This document shows, in pieces, positions 21,377 to 33,012 of a stretch of 64,000 nucleotides of DNA (its first letter is position 1; every line of letters begins with the position of its first letter). Location: the NCBI RefSeq assembly GCF_000002235.5, contig NW_022145611.1:5508754-5572753 (forward strand). Direction: 5' to 3'. This stretch comes from Strongylocentrotus purpuratus (Eukaryota > Echinodermata > Echinoidea > Camarodonta > Strongylocentrotidae). The translations under genes were made by a program, and so were the position numbers. Under the pieces are notes generated by a model. It made no database searches, was not told where the DNA came from, and saw only the letters and a list, made by a program, of their open reading frames with translations.

Positions 21377-22220
21377 GCACCTCGGACGGTAGGGGGCGAC
21401 ATTCCCATAAAAGTTACGGTGGACTGGGTGGAGTGAGAAAACAAATGCTGCATGGGCGAACGAGTCAAACAGGTGTTCGATTCGAGTTCAGAATACAGTC
21501 TTGTTCTAAACGGTCTAAAATCGTATGAGAGGGCTAATATTATCTTAGTGGTAAACTGAGAATGCGATTTTCATTTTTAATATGAAGCCATTATAAGGTA
21601 GGGTTGTTATATTGTAGGGTTTGTGGAGGTTCCACCTTCCCCTTCTCTCGCTCTCTCCCTCTCTGTCTCTGTCTGTCTCTGTCTGTCTCTCTCTCTTAAT
21701 ACCTATCTGAGCTCTACAAGATGATTATAAAATTACCCTAAAGGTGACAATATTGCGCTACTAGTGATGAGTAATCTAATACATTGAGCCCCCTTTGCAC
21801 GATGTCCAAAACAGGTAAAACTGCGAGAAGAACAGGATATTCGATGCCAAAAGAAAACGCTAAAATGGGACAGAAATTAACAGATTATAAGGACTCATCT
21901 TTATGCAATTAATATTGGAAGTTTGTGGCGACTTTCTTTTTTAAAGATTGAAGAGCGCCATCTCAATCCCAACAACAACAACATTTCTGCTTATTCTTGC
22001 AATTAACTTCGAAGAGGGCAAGACGAAAAGCTTTAGAGATGTCTGTTTTCGTTCCTATTTTTCGTTTTTGTAATACCAATCATCTATTTAGTTTTGTTTA
22101 AGATTCACTTATTTAAATCACTTCATATTTTGATAAGCCTATCAAAAAAAGAGGTAAGATTTGATAGAAATAGTATCGATACCTAATCTCATGTACCTGC
22201 TTTGTTGCTATTTCTCTAAG
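21377..22220. other. No gene; CT microsatellite
   Basis: A CT/CTGT run at ~21640-21695. The last ~20 bases form the polypyrimidine tract and acceptor (tatttctctaag) of the next exon. Confidence 0.5.
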
Positions 22221-22407
22221 GTTCTGCGTCAGCCATCAAGTGTCCTTTTCGCCGAGAATGAAGCTATCGTCTCCCCTGGTGTAGTGTGTGAACCTTCAGG
22301 GACCACGTTTGAGAAGCCTTTAAAGTTGGTCATTCCTCACTGTGCAGTGTTAACAGACCCCTCCAAATCCAAAGTCACCATGTACTTCACTAATGGCAAC
22401 ACGAAAG
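22221..22407 (+). CDS. Internal exon encoding part of a ZU5 domain
   Basis: The exon is bounded by an acceptor (TTTCTCTAAG) and a strong donor (AAAG|GTGAGT). It encodes 62 residues: VLRQPSSVLFAENEAIVSPG then VVCEPSGTTFEKPLKLVIPH then CAVLTDPSKSKVTMYFTNGN. The LSP-x-V-x-C-x-P-SG-x-TF-x-KP-x(4)-IPHCA pattern is the hallmark of ZU5 domains (UNC5, ankyrin, ZO-1 and death-domain receptors of that type). Sea urchins have many ZU5 genes. The rest of the domain and the gene's other exons are not seen in this window, so the full product (receptor or adaptor) is unknown. An isolated pseudo-exon cannot be excluded, although both splice sites and the frame are intact. Confidence 0.75.
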
Positions 22408-23724
22408 GTGAGTGTAATGGTGGTAGGTCTATTCTATGGTGTAATACCAAATCAAACCATGGGTGATTTTAATTTTAGCCTACAAACGCCTTCGGGTGGG
22501 ATGGGGTGGAACTGCTTCTTTGATTGGTTTAAGACTTTAAGAGTAAGCCTACATGGCCGTGTCTGTAATGTGTATGAAATTTCTGTGTACTTTTGGTTCA
22601 CACAGACGTGTATCAACTATCAACAAGATATGATTATTTATTTCATGTACGTATGGTAATCGACCTTTAAACGTCACCATCACAATTAAGGCGTGACTAA
22701 AACCGGACTACGCTGATCGATCTGTTTGTAGGCCGACACAGAGAGCTGACCCGTATTAAGACTGATAAAAGCATGGGTTGCGATACCAGTGTTCCTGATT
22801 ATTAAATAGTTAATTAGTTATATAAATTTCGATGTGTTATATCATATAATATGGATTATAATCTCTATTTTGAAAGTATAGGACGCCTTTATGTTCCAGC
22901 GTGGCAGACTTGATTTGAAATTTGCAGCGAGATATCACGCAAATCTCATCACCCTTTTATCATTTCACCATGCATTTGATTATGATACCACAATGATGTC
23001 TCATAACAGCATACTTCAATCCTGTGGAAGGGTTAACCATTGAATCCCCTCCTCCTGTTCTTAGTCTTACAGATGCCAAAAGTAATTTTCTAATTGTTGA
23101 ACCTGTGGTTAGTATGTCCTATTCCCTTGATTCACTGTTTCGTATGTGAAATGTTCCAAATATGTTGGTTGATCCAAAGTTGTATATTGGAGGAAGAATA
23201 CTCAAATCTCTCTCTCTATGTATTATGAGATGTAATTATATATATATACATTCAGTTATGTATGTATTATGCTTTTTTGAGTATATAGTTTTGTAACCAA
23301 TGTGATGTATATTTTGTTAGTTTGCAGGCCAAGACCAGATCGACGGGAGATGATGGAATGGTGGCCACCCTATTACAGAAGTCTTTCAGTACATGCTGTC
23401 TGAATCACTCTACACAGCCACGTGCTGACTCAACTATGTAGTCATCTAACAGTTCAAGGGCGCCACGGACGACGGGATTTATATAGTCTTATGCAGTGTG
23501 TCCGCGTTTCCACGTGCGTGAGCGTTTCACACACACAAAGGATTGTGTGTGCCTTCCTATTGGTCGAACTACAGGTCACATGAAGAGACAACAAAAGTAG
23601 ATTATTGATTTCTTGATCGAGGGAGACTGCTACGTACGGGAAACGTGCTTAAACACGCACACTGCGCGAAATTCGGAGTTTATGGATTGGTAGTTCTTAA
23701 AGAGAGTTGTTCTCAGGTACTTTC
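22408..23724. other. Intronic/intergenic, no further exon found
   Basis: I found no second ZU5 exon. A CACGTG E-box at 23511-23516 lies about 210 bp before the U6 RNA start. Confidence 0.4.
23694..23703 (+). promoter_or_regulatory. TATA-like element of the U6 gene (candidate)
   Basis: TTCTTAAAGA lies at about -31 to -22 from the U6 start, the position of the pol III type 3 TATA box. The match to TATA is weak, so the call rests mainly on position. Confidence 0.35.
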
Positions 23725-23749
23725 GTGTTCGCTTCGGCAACACATCTAT

Positions 23750-23781
<32 letters not shown>

Positions 23782-23831
23782 GGCCCCTGCGCAAGGATGA
23801 CACGCAAAATCGTGAAGCGTTCCATATTTTT
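23725..23831 (+). ncRNA. U6: U6 spliceosomal snRNA
   Basis: About 107 bases match U6 closely: 5' stem-loop GTGTTCGCTTCGGCAACAC, the ACAGAGA box (GATACAGAGAAGATTAGC), the AGC catalytic triad, CCCCTGCGCAAGGATGACAC and the GAAGCGTTCCATATTTTT end with a pol III terminator T-run. The 5' stem differs from the common form on both arms (GTGTT pairs with AACAC), which keeps pairing. CAAAATCGTGAAGC has one base changed from the usual CAAATTCGTGAAGC. U6 pairs with the 5' splice site and with U2 in the spliceosome core. It looks intact; a transcribed variant or a very young pseudogene are both possible. Confidence 0.93.
23822..23831 (+). terminator. Pol III T-run ending U6
   Basis: The U6 sequence ends in a TTTTT run directly after CCATA, as expected for RNA polymerase III termination. 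Confidence 0.7.
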
Positions 23832-23859
23832 GCGTTTTAGATTAATATTTTTTTCATAA

Positions 23860-24210
23860 TTTCCCGAAATCCCTACTGAAAATGACCTAAAACTAACGTT
23901 TTTAGCCCTCAAAACGTCTTGAAATGAGTATTTGCAAAGAGTAGGTCTGGTGGAAAGGCTAGTCTTACCTTTAATACTGATAGAGATGATAGTTCCGAGG
24001 AGAGATCCTTTAAAGGAATCCTGGGTCAGACCAAAAACCTGACACTTGTCCTTTAACTGTTCGAAAATCAGTGTTTTTAGCCCAATAAAACAGATCCGAA
24101 GTTTTGAGGGTTATTTTCAAAATACTGTCTGGGGAAAAGACTAGTTTTACCTTTAATATAAAATTAAAAAAAAACATTATGTATTGGGAGCCTTTAAGGA
24201 TTAAAAAAAT
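23860..24210. repeat. Imperfect ~185-bp tandem duplication after U6
   Basis: Blocks 'gtttttagccc', 'aaagactagttttacctttaata' type endings and 'cctttaa' recur about 185 bp apart (TTACCTTTAATA at ~23968 and ~24148). Confidence 0.5.
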
Positions 24211-24663
24211 ACCATACATAACCCCCAGAGTTCAACTTCAAAGGCGTAATTCGGCCTAACTACCCAAATGGGAGCAACGGTATAATCGTAACAATGATCA
24301 AAAGAATTTTGCTAATTTACCTTCCCTTTGTGCTTTAGGTCCGGGTATCTTGTGACTTTGATTTAGACTAGGACTGTCATGTCTACATCACGTGATACCA
24401 GTCCACCCCCTGCTGTCTCTATCGAGGTCAGGATCAAGGTCAAGGGATAACATCGTCCTTAAGTGACGTCACGGAAGCAGCGAGCCATGGATCAGCCGCT
24501 GTACCCAACAACTTTCAGTTTGTTGAAACTTACCTGTACCATGGATGCAAAAACCCCAAAGGTCAATGACCGATCGAGCTAAGGCGTTAATAACGACAGA
24601 GACTGAAACTGGAAAGCGTTGATAAAAGATAGGTCCGGTGCCGTTTAATAAGACCCAGCCAGA

Positions 24664-24810
24664 GCCCTGCTTCATGAAACTTGTTATCAATAACAATTGA
24701 TATTAAGTGTTGTAACCTACTTAAAGCATGGAATTTGATTAGCTGTGAGCAAATTTTGTTGTGATATAAATTTGTATTTGTAAGTGATAACAAGTTTTAT
24801 GAAACAGGGC
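24664..24810. mobile_element. 147-bp MITE with ~24-bp terminal inverted repeats
   Basis: Starts GCCCTGCTTCATGAAACTTG and ends with the complement CAAGTTTTATGAAACAGGGC, with few mismatches. A related copy is at 34817-34957. Non-coding. Confidence 0.75.
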
Positions 24811-27800
24811 CACGATGTGAAGAAATGCCGATGATATACATGTATAAAGGTGTGCAGGTAGTGATTAGAAACCGAGACTTTCGGAACAGGCCCGATTAAA
24901 TATACATGTACGAACTCTGTGCTATACCTCAATAGAAGTTCCGACGAACTATAGAGTAGAAACTTATGCCTGCCTTGCAACAACAACAAATACCAAGCTG
25001 AATTGTCACGGTCAAATATGTATTCGGGTACTAAGACTTGGGGAAGATTGTTTTACAAGGAACAAGTTGTTTAATGACTCTCTGTTTCTGAAGAAAGGAG
25101 GTCAGACTAGACTAGACTATAGAAAGGAAAATGTCTTCTTTTTTTAAAGAGACCTTATAACAAATACCGAGTTGAATAAAGGCCGTCAAATAAGTTAACA
25201 GTGACAGAGAAATGAGGGAAGAGTCTCTTCCAAGGAAGAGCTAGACTGGAATATCCCTTATACATGTATATGTATTTCCCTTCTCGTAAAGATAGAAGGT
25301 CAAACTAGACCAAAGGAAAAAAGGATTTTGTTATTGAGACCCAATAGACATCTATCTTGACAAGGCCTATTATTTAAACAAATTCTGTTAGTAGTCATGT
25401 TTCATCTCCTGTTATAAGAAAGAGTAGTGTTAGGGGATGTATTGTTTAAGGAAATAAGAATTGAATAAACGTACAGTTGTGAGCCCGTCGTTTCTTGTTC
25501 AGCTTATTGAACACCCTCTTTTGGGCGGATATGTTGCGCATTGTGTAGTTGTTGTAGTAGTAGTACATGTAGTAGACGTAGTAGTAGCAAGTATTAAAAA
25601 AAAGAAAGAAGCAGTTATAGAAGTAGCTGCAGTAAGAGTAGGACTAGCAGTAGTGACTTTTATTTTCGACCGATTGTTCGTAACTATATTGTATATTTAC
25701 TGTATATGTTGTTGTCAGCCTACTTTATTTTTGTGAATATTCTTTGAAATTTTATTCTGTTTCACTATTCTCACTTTAATAAACGCCTGAAACGTTATGT
25801 GTATGTTCATTTATTTTGGAGTGAATTAAAACTTATTTGGACGCTGGGGGTAATACGTTTTAGCGCTTTATCGGTTACAGCGTAACCGACGGCAAAAGTG
25901 CTTAATACAGTATTATAACCCCGTATTATTATAATTACATGTATTATTATACATAATACGTGTAAAATGTAGATATTACATCTTATTCACATGTATACAC
26001 ATTCATGTACATGTACATATATATATATGTACATGTTGATAGATATACATGTATTTCCCTAACCTTATTCGTATAAGTGTAGGGGGAACCCCGGAGTAGT
26101 TGTGGTCCACCTTCGCACCCCAATCAGTAATTATACCGGGAGGAGAGACACGGGGCTCAAAGTGATACATTTCGCCTTTTCTCTCCCATGCAAAGGTGAT
26201 GCCAAATGCCAAATGACATTAACACGCTAGGCCTATGTAAGCATGATAATACAAGATCATTGGTACATGTATATTTAATTATGATAGAAGAGAGGCTGTA
26301 TAGACATTCGATACCATACAAGTATTCATTTTTAAATAAATTCTACTTACAATATAGATAACCAATCACGAACATTCTGGTAATGAAACTTGACTAACAA
26401 AAGCATCGAGGTATATTTCTCTCAAAAACAGGATTTTTAAAGACTACTCCGCATCTATTAATGATTCTCTGGAAAAAGCAAAGGGTAGGCTTAATATATA
26501 AACACACCGGATGATAGTGTACATGTAATAACAATAATGTTATTTACCCAGAGAAGCCTCATCAGCATCAATGCTGTTCTTATAGGGTCCTCCAATATTA
26601 TTATTACCCCAGCAATTGCTAGATTACACAAGGATGGAGAGTGTCAAATGTGAATAAATTTCTTGCCAAAGAACATTAGTGCTGGCCTGAAATTCTAGAA
26701 CCTGACCCTTATATTTAGAGTCGAGTGAATAGACCTCTTTAACACGACACACGGACATCTTTGCCCCCCCCCCAAAAAAAAAAGACTTCCTAAATGATAT
26801 ATCGTTACCCATTTTTGCCGATCCAGCCACTGACTGGATATGACTTCATGATTTGTTTTGTTAAGTAATCTTTTGTTAGATATAGTAAGAGCCCAATAAG
26901 ACCCAAGGATGACATTTGTCTTTTAAAAGAATCGTAAAGAAAACGTTGTCTTCGAACAGCAAACTATATATTATATAATATATACACTGTTCATGTGTTA
27001 CATGTACATGTAGTTTTGCAAACCTTCGAAAAGCATATTTTTAAGCAAGTTTAAACAATTCACCATTTCATTTTCTGATGACATCGCAAATGCTTCCATA
27101 AAGTCACGTATACGTGGGCTCTCGCGGGGATTTTGACACCGTTCGGGCGTTTAACCAATGATTAGGCTTCTTTTTCTTTCTTTTTTCACATATTGGCCAA
27201 CGGTATTTTTTTTCACCAACCCCCGGGTTAATTCAATATTTTACATTTCCCTCATGCGAAGATTCTTCGAGAGACTAGACAATAAGAATCGCCGAAGGCG
27301 TCTAAACTGCTACATGTATTAAAAAAACAACACTAAATAAATCCACTTGGTACAAATAACCACAGACACTAAACCTATTATTGTGAGATATTCTCCCGAA
27401 TGTATATAGCTGCATATTAACCTCAATCTGCAGATGTATATACATGTAAGCGCGAGGTACACTTACACACATAGGCATGACGGTTTATAGCCGTTTGGCC
27501 TACAACCAGTTAGTCTAGTAACCAATGTCTATTTCCATATGGTCAAAAACAAGTCGAAAGTCTACTTCATGTATATATATCCACGTCCACTATCTTGTTG
27601 CTAATTACGTACTAGCATATACAACGTGGTTTCTTAGCAGTGAGGAAAAACAAATAAACCAACCAACATGCATTGTCTAATAATCATTCCGTCTACTTGT
27701 CACTTGTCTCTTAGGACTATAGTCATTAGGTCCAATGTCCAATAAATCTACTAATCATTTGGTCTGAAATTCATTCGATCTTATTCCCAGCTGGTCGAAT

Positions 27801-28330
27801 GCCCAGTTTGTCTACTACTATTCTTGTGGCCTAATAATCATTCAATCATAACATTAATCATAATAATCCAATGATTGTCGCATGGACCTTATGGACGGTA
27901 GACAAAATGGTATAGTAGACTAATTGGAGATTAGCCCAAATGACAATTAGCCTAAATGGTCATTAGACCAAATTAACGATAAGTAGACGAAGTTATTATG
28001 AGATCAAATTGTAAATAAACCATTTTTAGACATTGGTATAAATACTCCTACATCGTCATGATTTTTATTACATTATCAGGGATCATATTTGAGAAATTAT
28101 TCCTCGTTTTTCCCCCTTTCCCTTATAACTGCAGATTGCATGAACAGCTGGCATATCTTCTTTTTTTACGACACTTTAGTATCACAATTTGGCATGTGTA
28201 AACCGAACCCGGACGCACAACCAGACAGGCTAATTGTTTAGATAAAGTGGTGAAAAGGACAGTTTACTCGGGTTGTTTTAAAGAAAATAAACAGTTCTTA
28301 TTGGTAAGCCTATAGTATAGGCAGGAAGCT
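24811..28330. other. Long intergenic stretch without recognised genes
   Basis: No convincing exon. It holds a GTA-rich run (~25545-25590), a fragment of an echinoderm repeat tail (~26630-26690, 'aatttcttgccaaagaacatta', also at ~62850), a short C/A run at 26764, and a loose inverted repeat at 27690-28010 built from 'gtctacta..atcattt' type words ('gacaattagcctaaatggtc' on the right). Confidence 0.45.
27690..28010. repeat. Imperfect palindrome, foldback-type element (candidate)
   Basis: The left half contains 'ccgtctacttgtc', 'aatctactaatcatttggtct'-type words and the right half their complements ('agacaaaatgg', 'agtagactaattgg', 'cattagaccaaatt', 'agtagacgaagt'). The arms are degenerate and no target duplication is clear. 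Confidence 0.4.
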
Positions 28331-29249
28331 GTAATGAATGGAGATATCGTCTCGAAAGAATTTTCCGAGGGAAAAATATTCAAGATTAACCTGGCTTAAC
28401 AAAAAGAAATATAACCCTCTCCAGGCATCATTTCCATCAACAGCTGTCCATATCAATACACAGTCCCTCTCTGCAATTCCAAATAGTACGAAATGTTACG
28501 CAACGCCATCTGCTTCCCTAAGTTTTCTATTCACTCTTTTGCAAAAATATGCAAGCATCGGGCTTTGAAGCCATGCGTGGCACCGAAAAATAAAGTCATG
28601 TTCAGTGAAGATGTATTTAGCTATATCATATAAAATACAGAATTCACAACATATGACCAATGCAACTTTCTATTAGTCATCAAATGCTTTTTCCGTTCTC
28701 GGATAGCTCTACTAAAGACATTGCCATTTCAGCCAGCGAAATCGACCTAGGAAATCATGAGTTAGAGCAAATAAAAGGTTTTCATCATCATGATTTCTCA
28801 TCTAATTATTTACATTTTCCGAAAATTTCCGAAATGTGTACATATAGCTAGGAAGGTAGTCCAAAGGTTTGTCTTCCTAAAGAACTAAATGAAATTGTGT
28901 TATATGTTTGCGCATGTATTGATTTAAAGCTAGAAGTTGTCAAGTTATCACCACTATTCACCCCAGTACGGGCCGGCAAAGCAAAAGCCGCCGTGCTCGC
29001 TGGGCTGGGCTGTGTGTGAAAAGGGAAGACTTAGTGCTACTAGGGAGCTGTACGGTTTCGGAGGGGGGTTAAGGGGATTACGGTAGGGGAAACAAAAGAC
29101 GCGCGGTGCCACGGATGACTTCAAAGGGGCCTCTTGGACGGGATCTCCATTAATTACAGCTTCCTGGTATAGGCTACCAGTATGACACTATCTTTCGTTA
29201 TTAAAATGAAATCTGAACAAAAATATATGTCATGATCATAAAGGGGAAC
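28331..29249. other. No gene recognised
   Basis: Short open frames here lack splice signals or family motifs. Nothing else stands out. Confidence 0.4.
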
Positions 29250-29800
29250 TTAAAGGGAAAGTCCACCCCCAAAATAAATTTGTTTCGATAGAGCCAGAAT
29301 AATAAGAAAATCAGGTGAGTGAAAGTTTGAGCAAATTCTGAATGAAAATAAGAAAGTTATGAATTATTGAAGTTGTGATCAATCAAATACAAATTGGCAA
29401 CTCTGTGACTTATTATAGGCCTACGAGCTCTCCTTCATTTGCTTTGTGCATAATATTCCATAAAATCATGTTTTCTTCGTTATTGACGGAATATATATTT
29501 GTTCCTTGCAGGGGGAGTATAGAAACATATTTGCAATTATTATATTTAGGGTGCATGTATGGTTGAAATTTTTCTTGAGGGAAAATGAAAATTTTAGATT
29601 TTTTTAGTACTGAGCAAATGGAAGTTGAGCTCGCATGATACGTCATAGAGTTGCCAATTTGTGTTTGATTGATCACAACTTCAAAAATCCTAACTTCCTT
29701 ATTTTTAATCGGAATTTGCTCAAACTTTCACTGACTTGTTTCTCTCATTTTTCTACTCCTATTAAAACTAACTTAATTTCAGGGTGGACTTCCCCTTTAA
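29250..29800. mobile_element. 551-bp MITE with long inverted arms and TTAA duplication
   Basis: Begins TTAAAGGGAAAGTCCACCCC and ends with GGGTGGACTTCCCCTTTAA. The inverted arms extend about 170 bp each side (the 'tgatcaatcaaatacaaattgg' block recurs inverted as 'ccaatttgtgtttgattgatca'). An 87-codon minus frame inside is shared with the copy at 33844-34104 only because the DNA is shared. Confidence 0.85.
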
Positions 29801-30515
29801 TGTCTGAGAAATTGTCATGTGGCAGCATGTGAATCTAATTATTCGCTGGAATTATGAGGTCGCACCATAGAGATATATCATAGAGATACTACTAATATTA
29901 AGTATATATCTCTATGAGATATATAGATCTCTGTGGGTCGCACGCATCATCGCCATGCGGTCGTACTAATGCATATGCATGATTTGTATTACCATATGAA
30001 TAGCGCATCGTACACGTTATGCATCCTGAGCGGCTCGCTGTCTCGGCGCTGTGCGTGCGTCATATAGTGCGTAAAACGGTCGCTCATTCGACCATTCACT
30101 TGTGTTGTATTCAAAACCATACGCTGTATGCAAGATTTGTGGACGAATATCAATCATTCAAAATAATTTGTACATGTATTAGATAAAAATGTAAATTTGT
30201 GGTGTCAAGTATATATTTTGTACTAAGATTGCTTGGGATAATTAGGATAACATGATGAAACAGTTCCAATGATAAAATAAGATATCATCATAGCGGCTTA
30301 TTGTTAAGACTAATTTCCGTACGTGCTCCAGTATGTAAAACGTGTTGTAAACTGTTTGATAGACGTTCCTGTCTCTTACAATTATTAAGAAACTTTTCTA
30401 AAAAACAGATGAATGAATGATTTATTTAATTTCAACTGTTTGTCAAACGATTCATTTTAAAATCTACTTTTGGATAGATCACGATGAATTGTCGGTATTT
30501 TCCTTCATTTTACGC
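29801..30515. other. Upstream region of U2; small palindrome
   Basis: A short inverted repeat at ~29875-29930 (CATAGAGATATAT / ATATATCTCTATG). No gene. Confidence 0.4.
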
Positions 30516-30521
30516 CACGTG
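30516..30521 (+). promoter_or_regulatory. CACGTG E-box upstream of U2 (candidate)
   Basis: CACGTG lies at about -105 from the U2 start in 'cgccacgtggacg'. E-boxes are reported in sea-urchin snRNA promoters; function here is inference. Confidence 0.35.
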
Positions 30522-30621
30522 GACGTAAGTGGAGCGCATTTTGGTTATTCCTGTTTTTCTCCAACTGGAACTAAAAAGATACACTTTTTTCATGTGTTGT
30601 CCGGTAAATTTACCTGTCGTT

Positions 30622-30810
30622 ATCGCTTCTCGGCCTTTTGGCTAAGATCATGTGTAGTATCTGTTCTTTTCAGCTTAATATCTGAAACGCGACTCACCGA
30701 GTCGCTTGTATATTAAACTGATTTTTGAATCTAGACCATGGAATAGGGGCTTGCTCCATCCTGGTCACGGGTTGGCCCGGTATTGCAGTACCTCCGGGAT
30801 CGGCCCACCC
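30622..30810 (+). ncRNA. U2: U2 spliceosomal snRNA
   Basis: A 189-base match to U2: ATCGCTTCTCGGCCTTTTGG start, GTGTAGTATCTGTTC with the intact branch-point-recognition GTAGTA, stem IIa, Sm site in GATTTTTGAA, stem III (GACCATGG...CCTGGTC), and the terminal stem IV CCCGGTATTGCAGTACC ending CGGCCCACCC. U2 base-pairs with the intron branch site and U6. Stem IIa carries paired substitutions relative to the usual form (TTTCAG pairs CTGAAA instead of TATCAG/CTGATA), and stem IIb is a perfect 7-bp hairpin (GCGACTC-ACC-GAGTCGC). Every stem remains able to pair, which argues for a functional variant rather than a pseudogene. Downstream 'aaaccaaagaaaga' (~30827) is a candidate 3' box. Confidence 0.92.
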
Positions 30811-31904
30811 CTCAGGGGGTAATAATAAACCAAAGAAAGAATCCCTTTCCCTAAGCCTCGTACATCTCCACCCTTCTCTCCTCGGCCCCATTCCCTCTTT
30901 ATTAACGTCCTAACATAGTAGTTATACTTTTTCACACTATTTTGTCTTCTTCTTTTTTTCTTTCTTTCTCCACCATGCCACCTCTCCCTTATTTAAGGAA
31001 ACCTAACCCCAAAGGTAACTTTAGTTTTTCTGAGAGATATATTGCATTTTTGCCCATCAATATACAAGATTCTCCACCAAAGTGTGTGAGAAAGGCATAA
31101 AGCAAGAATAAAGTAAAGTTTCTCAGCCATTTTTTTGATTGCATGACGTACTATTATTATGCGGACTCGTTTATCAACTGTATGGATGCTTTCTTCCCAG
31201 GTGTTTGTGATATTGAAGCATTCCATTCACCTGTTAGTATCCTTTGTACTCCAATTGCAAGAACGCAAATTGCATACATAAGGTGGTGCTGTTCTGGGGT
31301 GAAGGTTTCACATAAATAAACCAGATTTTTCAACTGGTATGTTTTAGAATTTTTAAATAAATGAGTGATGTTATGTATATAGAACAACATGATAGATATG
31401 CCTGCTGTACAATGCACATAACAATTTAATACACATACCAGCCAGTGACATTAGGACAATAGATGGATACCTGAATAGCATGTCGTAACCACTATAGGAA
31501 GAATGTCACTGATGTGAACTTCCAAGCAACTTCACTACTAGCAGCCAAGTAGAAAGGACACTCCCTTAAAATCTCAGGTAAATCACCCATGTTATAGTGT
31601 ATCAGAGATACAACAGTGGCGACGAGAATAATTGGACTCCATTATGAATCAGCAGATGACTCGTGAGGAGGATTCTCGCAAATATCTGACGATCAACCCC
31701 CCCCCCCCCCTGCGTGTTCCCAAACTCTCCGGGTCGTAACAAAGGAAAAAGGTCTACCCGTATTGACTTTACACACCGGACTTTTGCTGAAGGGGGGGGG
31801 GGGTGTGCTGGGAAGACGCATAAATTATGCGTACCCTAAATAACACTGAGTGGGGGGGGGGGGCGACCAACACTCATCGAGGGCTTTAAAAGTATACTCG
31901 ACAT
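30811..31904. other. No gene recognised
   Basis: After the candidate U2 3' box there are pyrimidine stretches and, near 31690-31860, C and G runs belonging to repeat ends. No exon with splice signals. Confidence 0.4.
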
Positions 31905-32445
31905 CCTTTTGGAGTGCCTATTTTCCAAGCTGCCATGGACCAAGTTCTACAGGGTCTTGAGGGAGGAGTATTATGCTTTCTGGGTGATATGCTCATTTCA
32001 GGGAAGACAGAGCCTTTTGGCTAAATCATCAAGGAAACGGTTAGCAGGATGCAGCCTACTCAACGAAGGTGTAGCGTTCTATAGTGGTTTTGATGGAGGA
32101 AAAGGCCAATATTTTCGAGGTCTTGAAGGGGAACGGTATCCAGCCGGCGGAGCATCTGACCAGGGACATGCTATCTGACGGCGGTACAAGGTTTGCCTGG
32201 CAGCAAGTATGATGTGACGTTCAAGGGAGTAGAGGCCAAGGACAGGTTCATGCCAGTACTGCAGAAGGAGCAACCGGTCATCGCTACCGCCTATTGCTGT
32301 TGATGTTATTTTATTACAAGAAACATATTTATATTTATCTGATTTCCAAACGTTCAAATCTCTTTGGAATGGACCTGTGTTCTTTTCTTCAGCTTTTTCG
32401 GAGTCTCAATTACTTTTTCTCCTGAGTTTGGGCCAAATAAAAAAA

Positions 32446-32740
32446 AAAACATGTTAGCGTCTTGTTTTTTTGAAAAATAGAAAGGAGGAGGCCCTTTTTT
32501 TTCTTTCTTTTCTTTCTTTCAAAATAGCCGCCCAAAATTGCCGCTCGGTACATTTCCCCTGTCAATCGGGCTATTTTTCAAGATGGCCGCCGACATTTTT
32601 TGTTTGTTTTTTAAATCAGAAATAGATCCATTTTAGCAGTGTTTTTAATGCTTTTTTTCTTTAAAAAAAAAATAGGAGGCGGCCCCCATAAAGGAAGCGG
32701 GCGGGGACGCTAAACATGCATATTTTTTACATGGCCTAAC
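32446..32740. mobile_element. Probable small DNA element inside the LINE relic
   Basis: LINE coding stops near 32440 and resumes near 32755. Between lie similar inverted ends, ACATGTTAGCGTC on the left and GACGCTAAACATG on the right, plus duplicated words ('aagatggccgccgac'-like, 'ggaggcggccc'). Exact ends and target duplication are uncertain. Confidence 0.45.
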
Positions 32741-32904
32741 ATGTTCATTTTCTCAGGTGAGGTCCGACTCTGAAGGACGCTCAGTCTCAGTTTTATGTTC
32801 ATTTCCAGAATTTTCTGTTCGTATATGTAATATAAATATTTATGCACCGTGTAATCCGAGAAAACGTATTTTGTTCTTCAATAATTGAGTATAAGTGACG
32901 AGGG

Positions 32905-33012
32905 CATGGGTGTCGATCCTTACGTAATACCTATTCATCAGGGGGGGGTGAATGAATAGATCATCCCCCCCCCCCCTGATGAATAGGTATCAGTTACGGA
33001 TCGACACCCATG
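32905..33012. mobile_element. 108-bp foldback element with 8-bp target duplication
   Basis: Arms start CATGGGTGTCGATCC and end GGATCGACACCCATG; about 45 bp each side pair, leading to G and C runs around a short centre. GACGAGGG flanks both sides exactly (32897-32904 and 33013-33020). It splits the endonuclease reading frame of the LINE relic, so it is younger than that copy. Confidence 0.85.

Noticed and set aside
31600-31640. 'acagtggcgacgaga', similar to a sequence near primer-binding sites of some LTR elements
   Set aside because: No LTR pair or element genes lie around it, so the similarity is too short to support a fossil LTR element.
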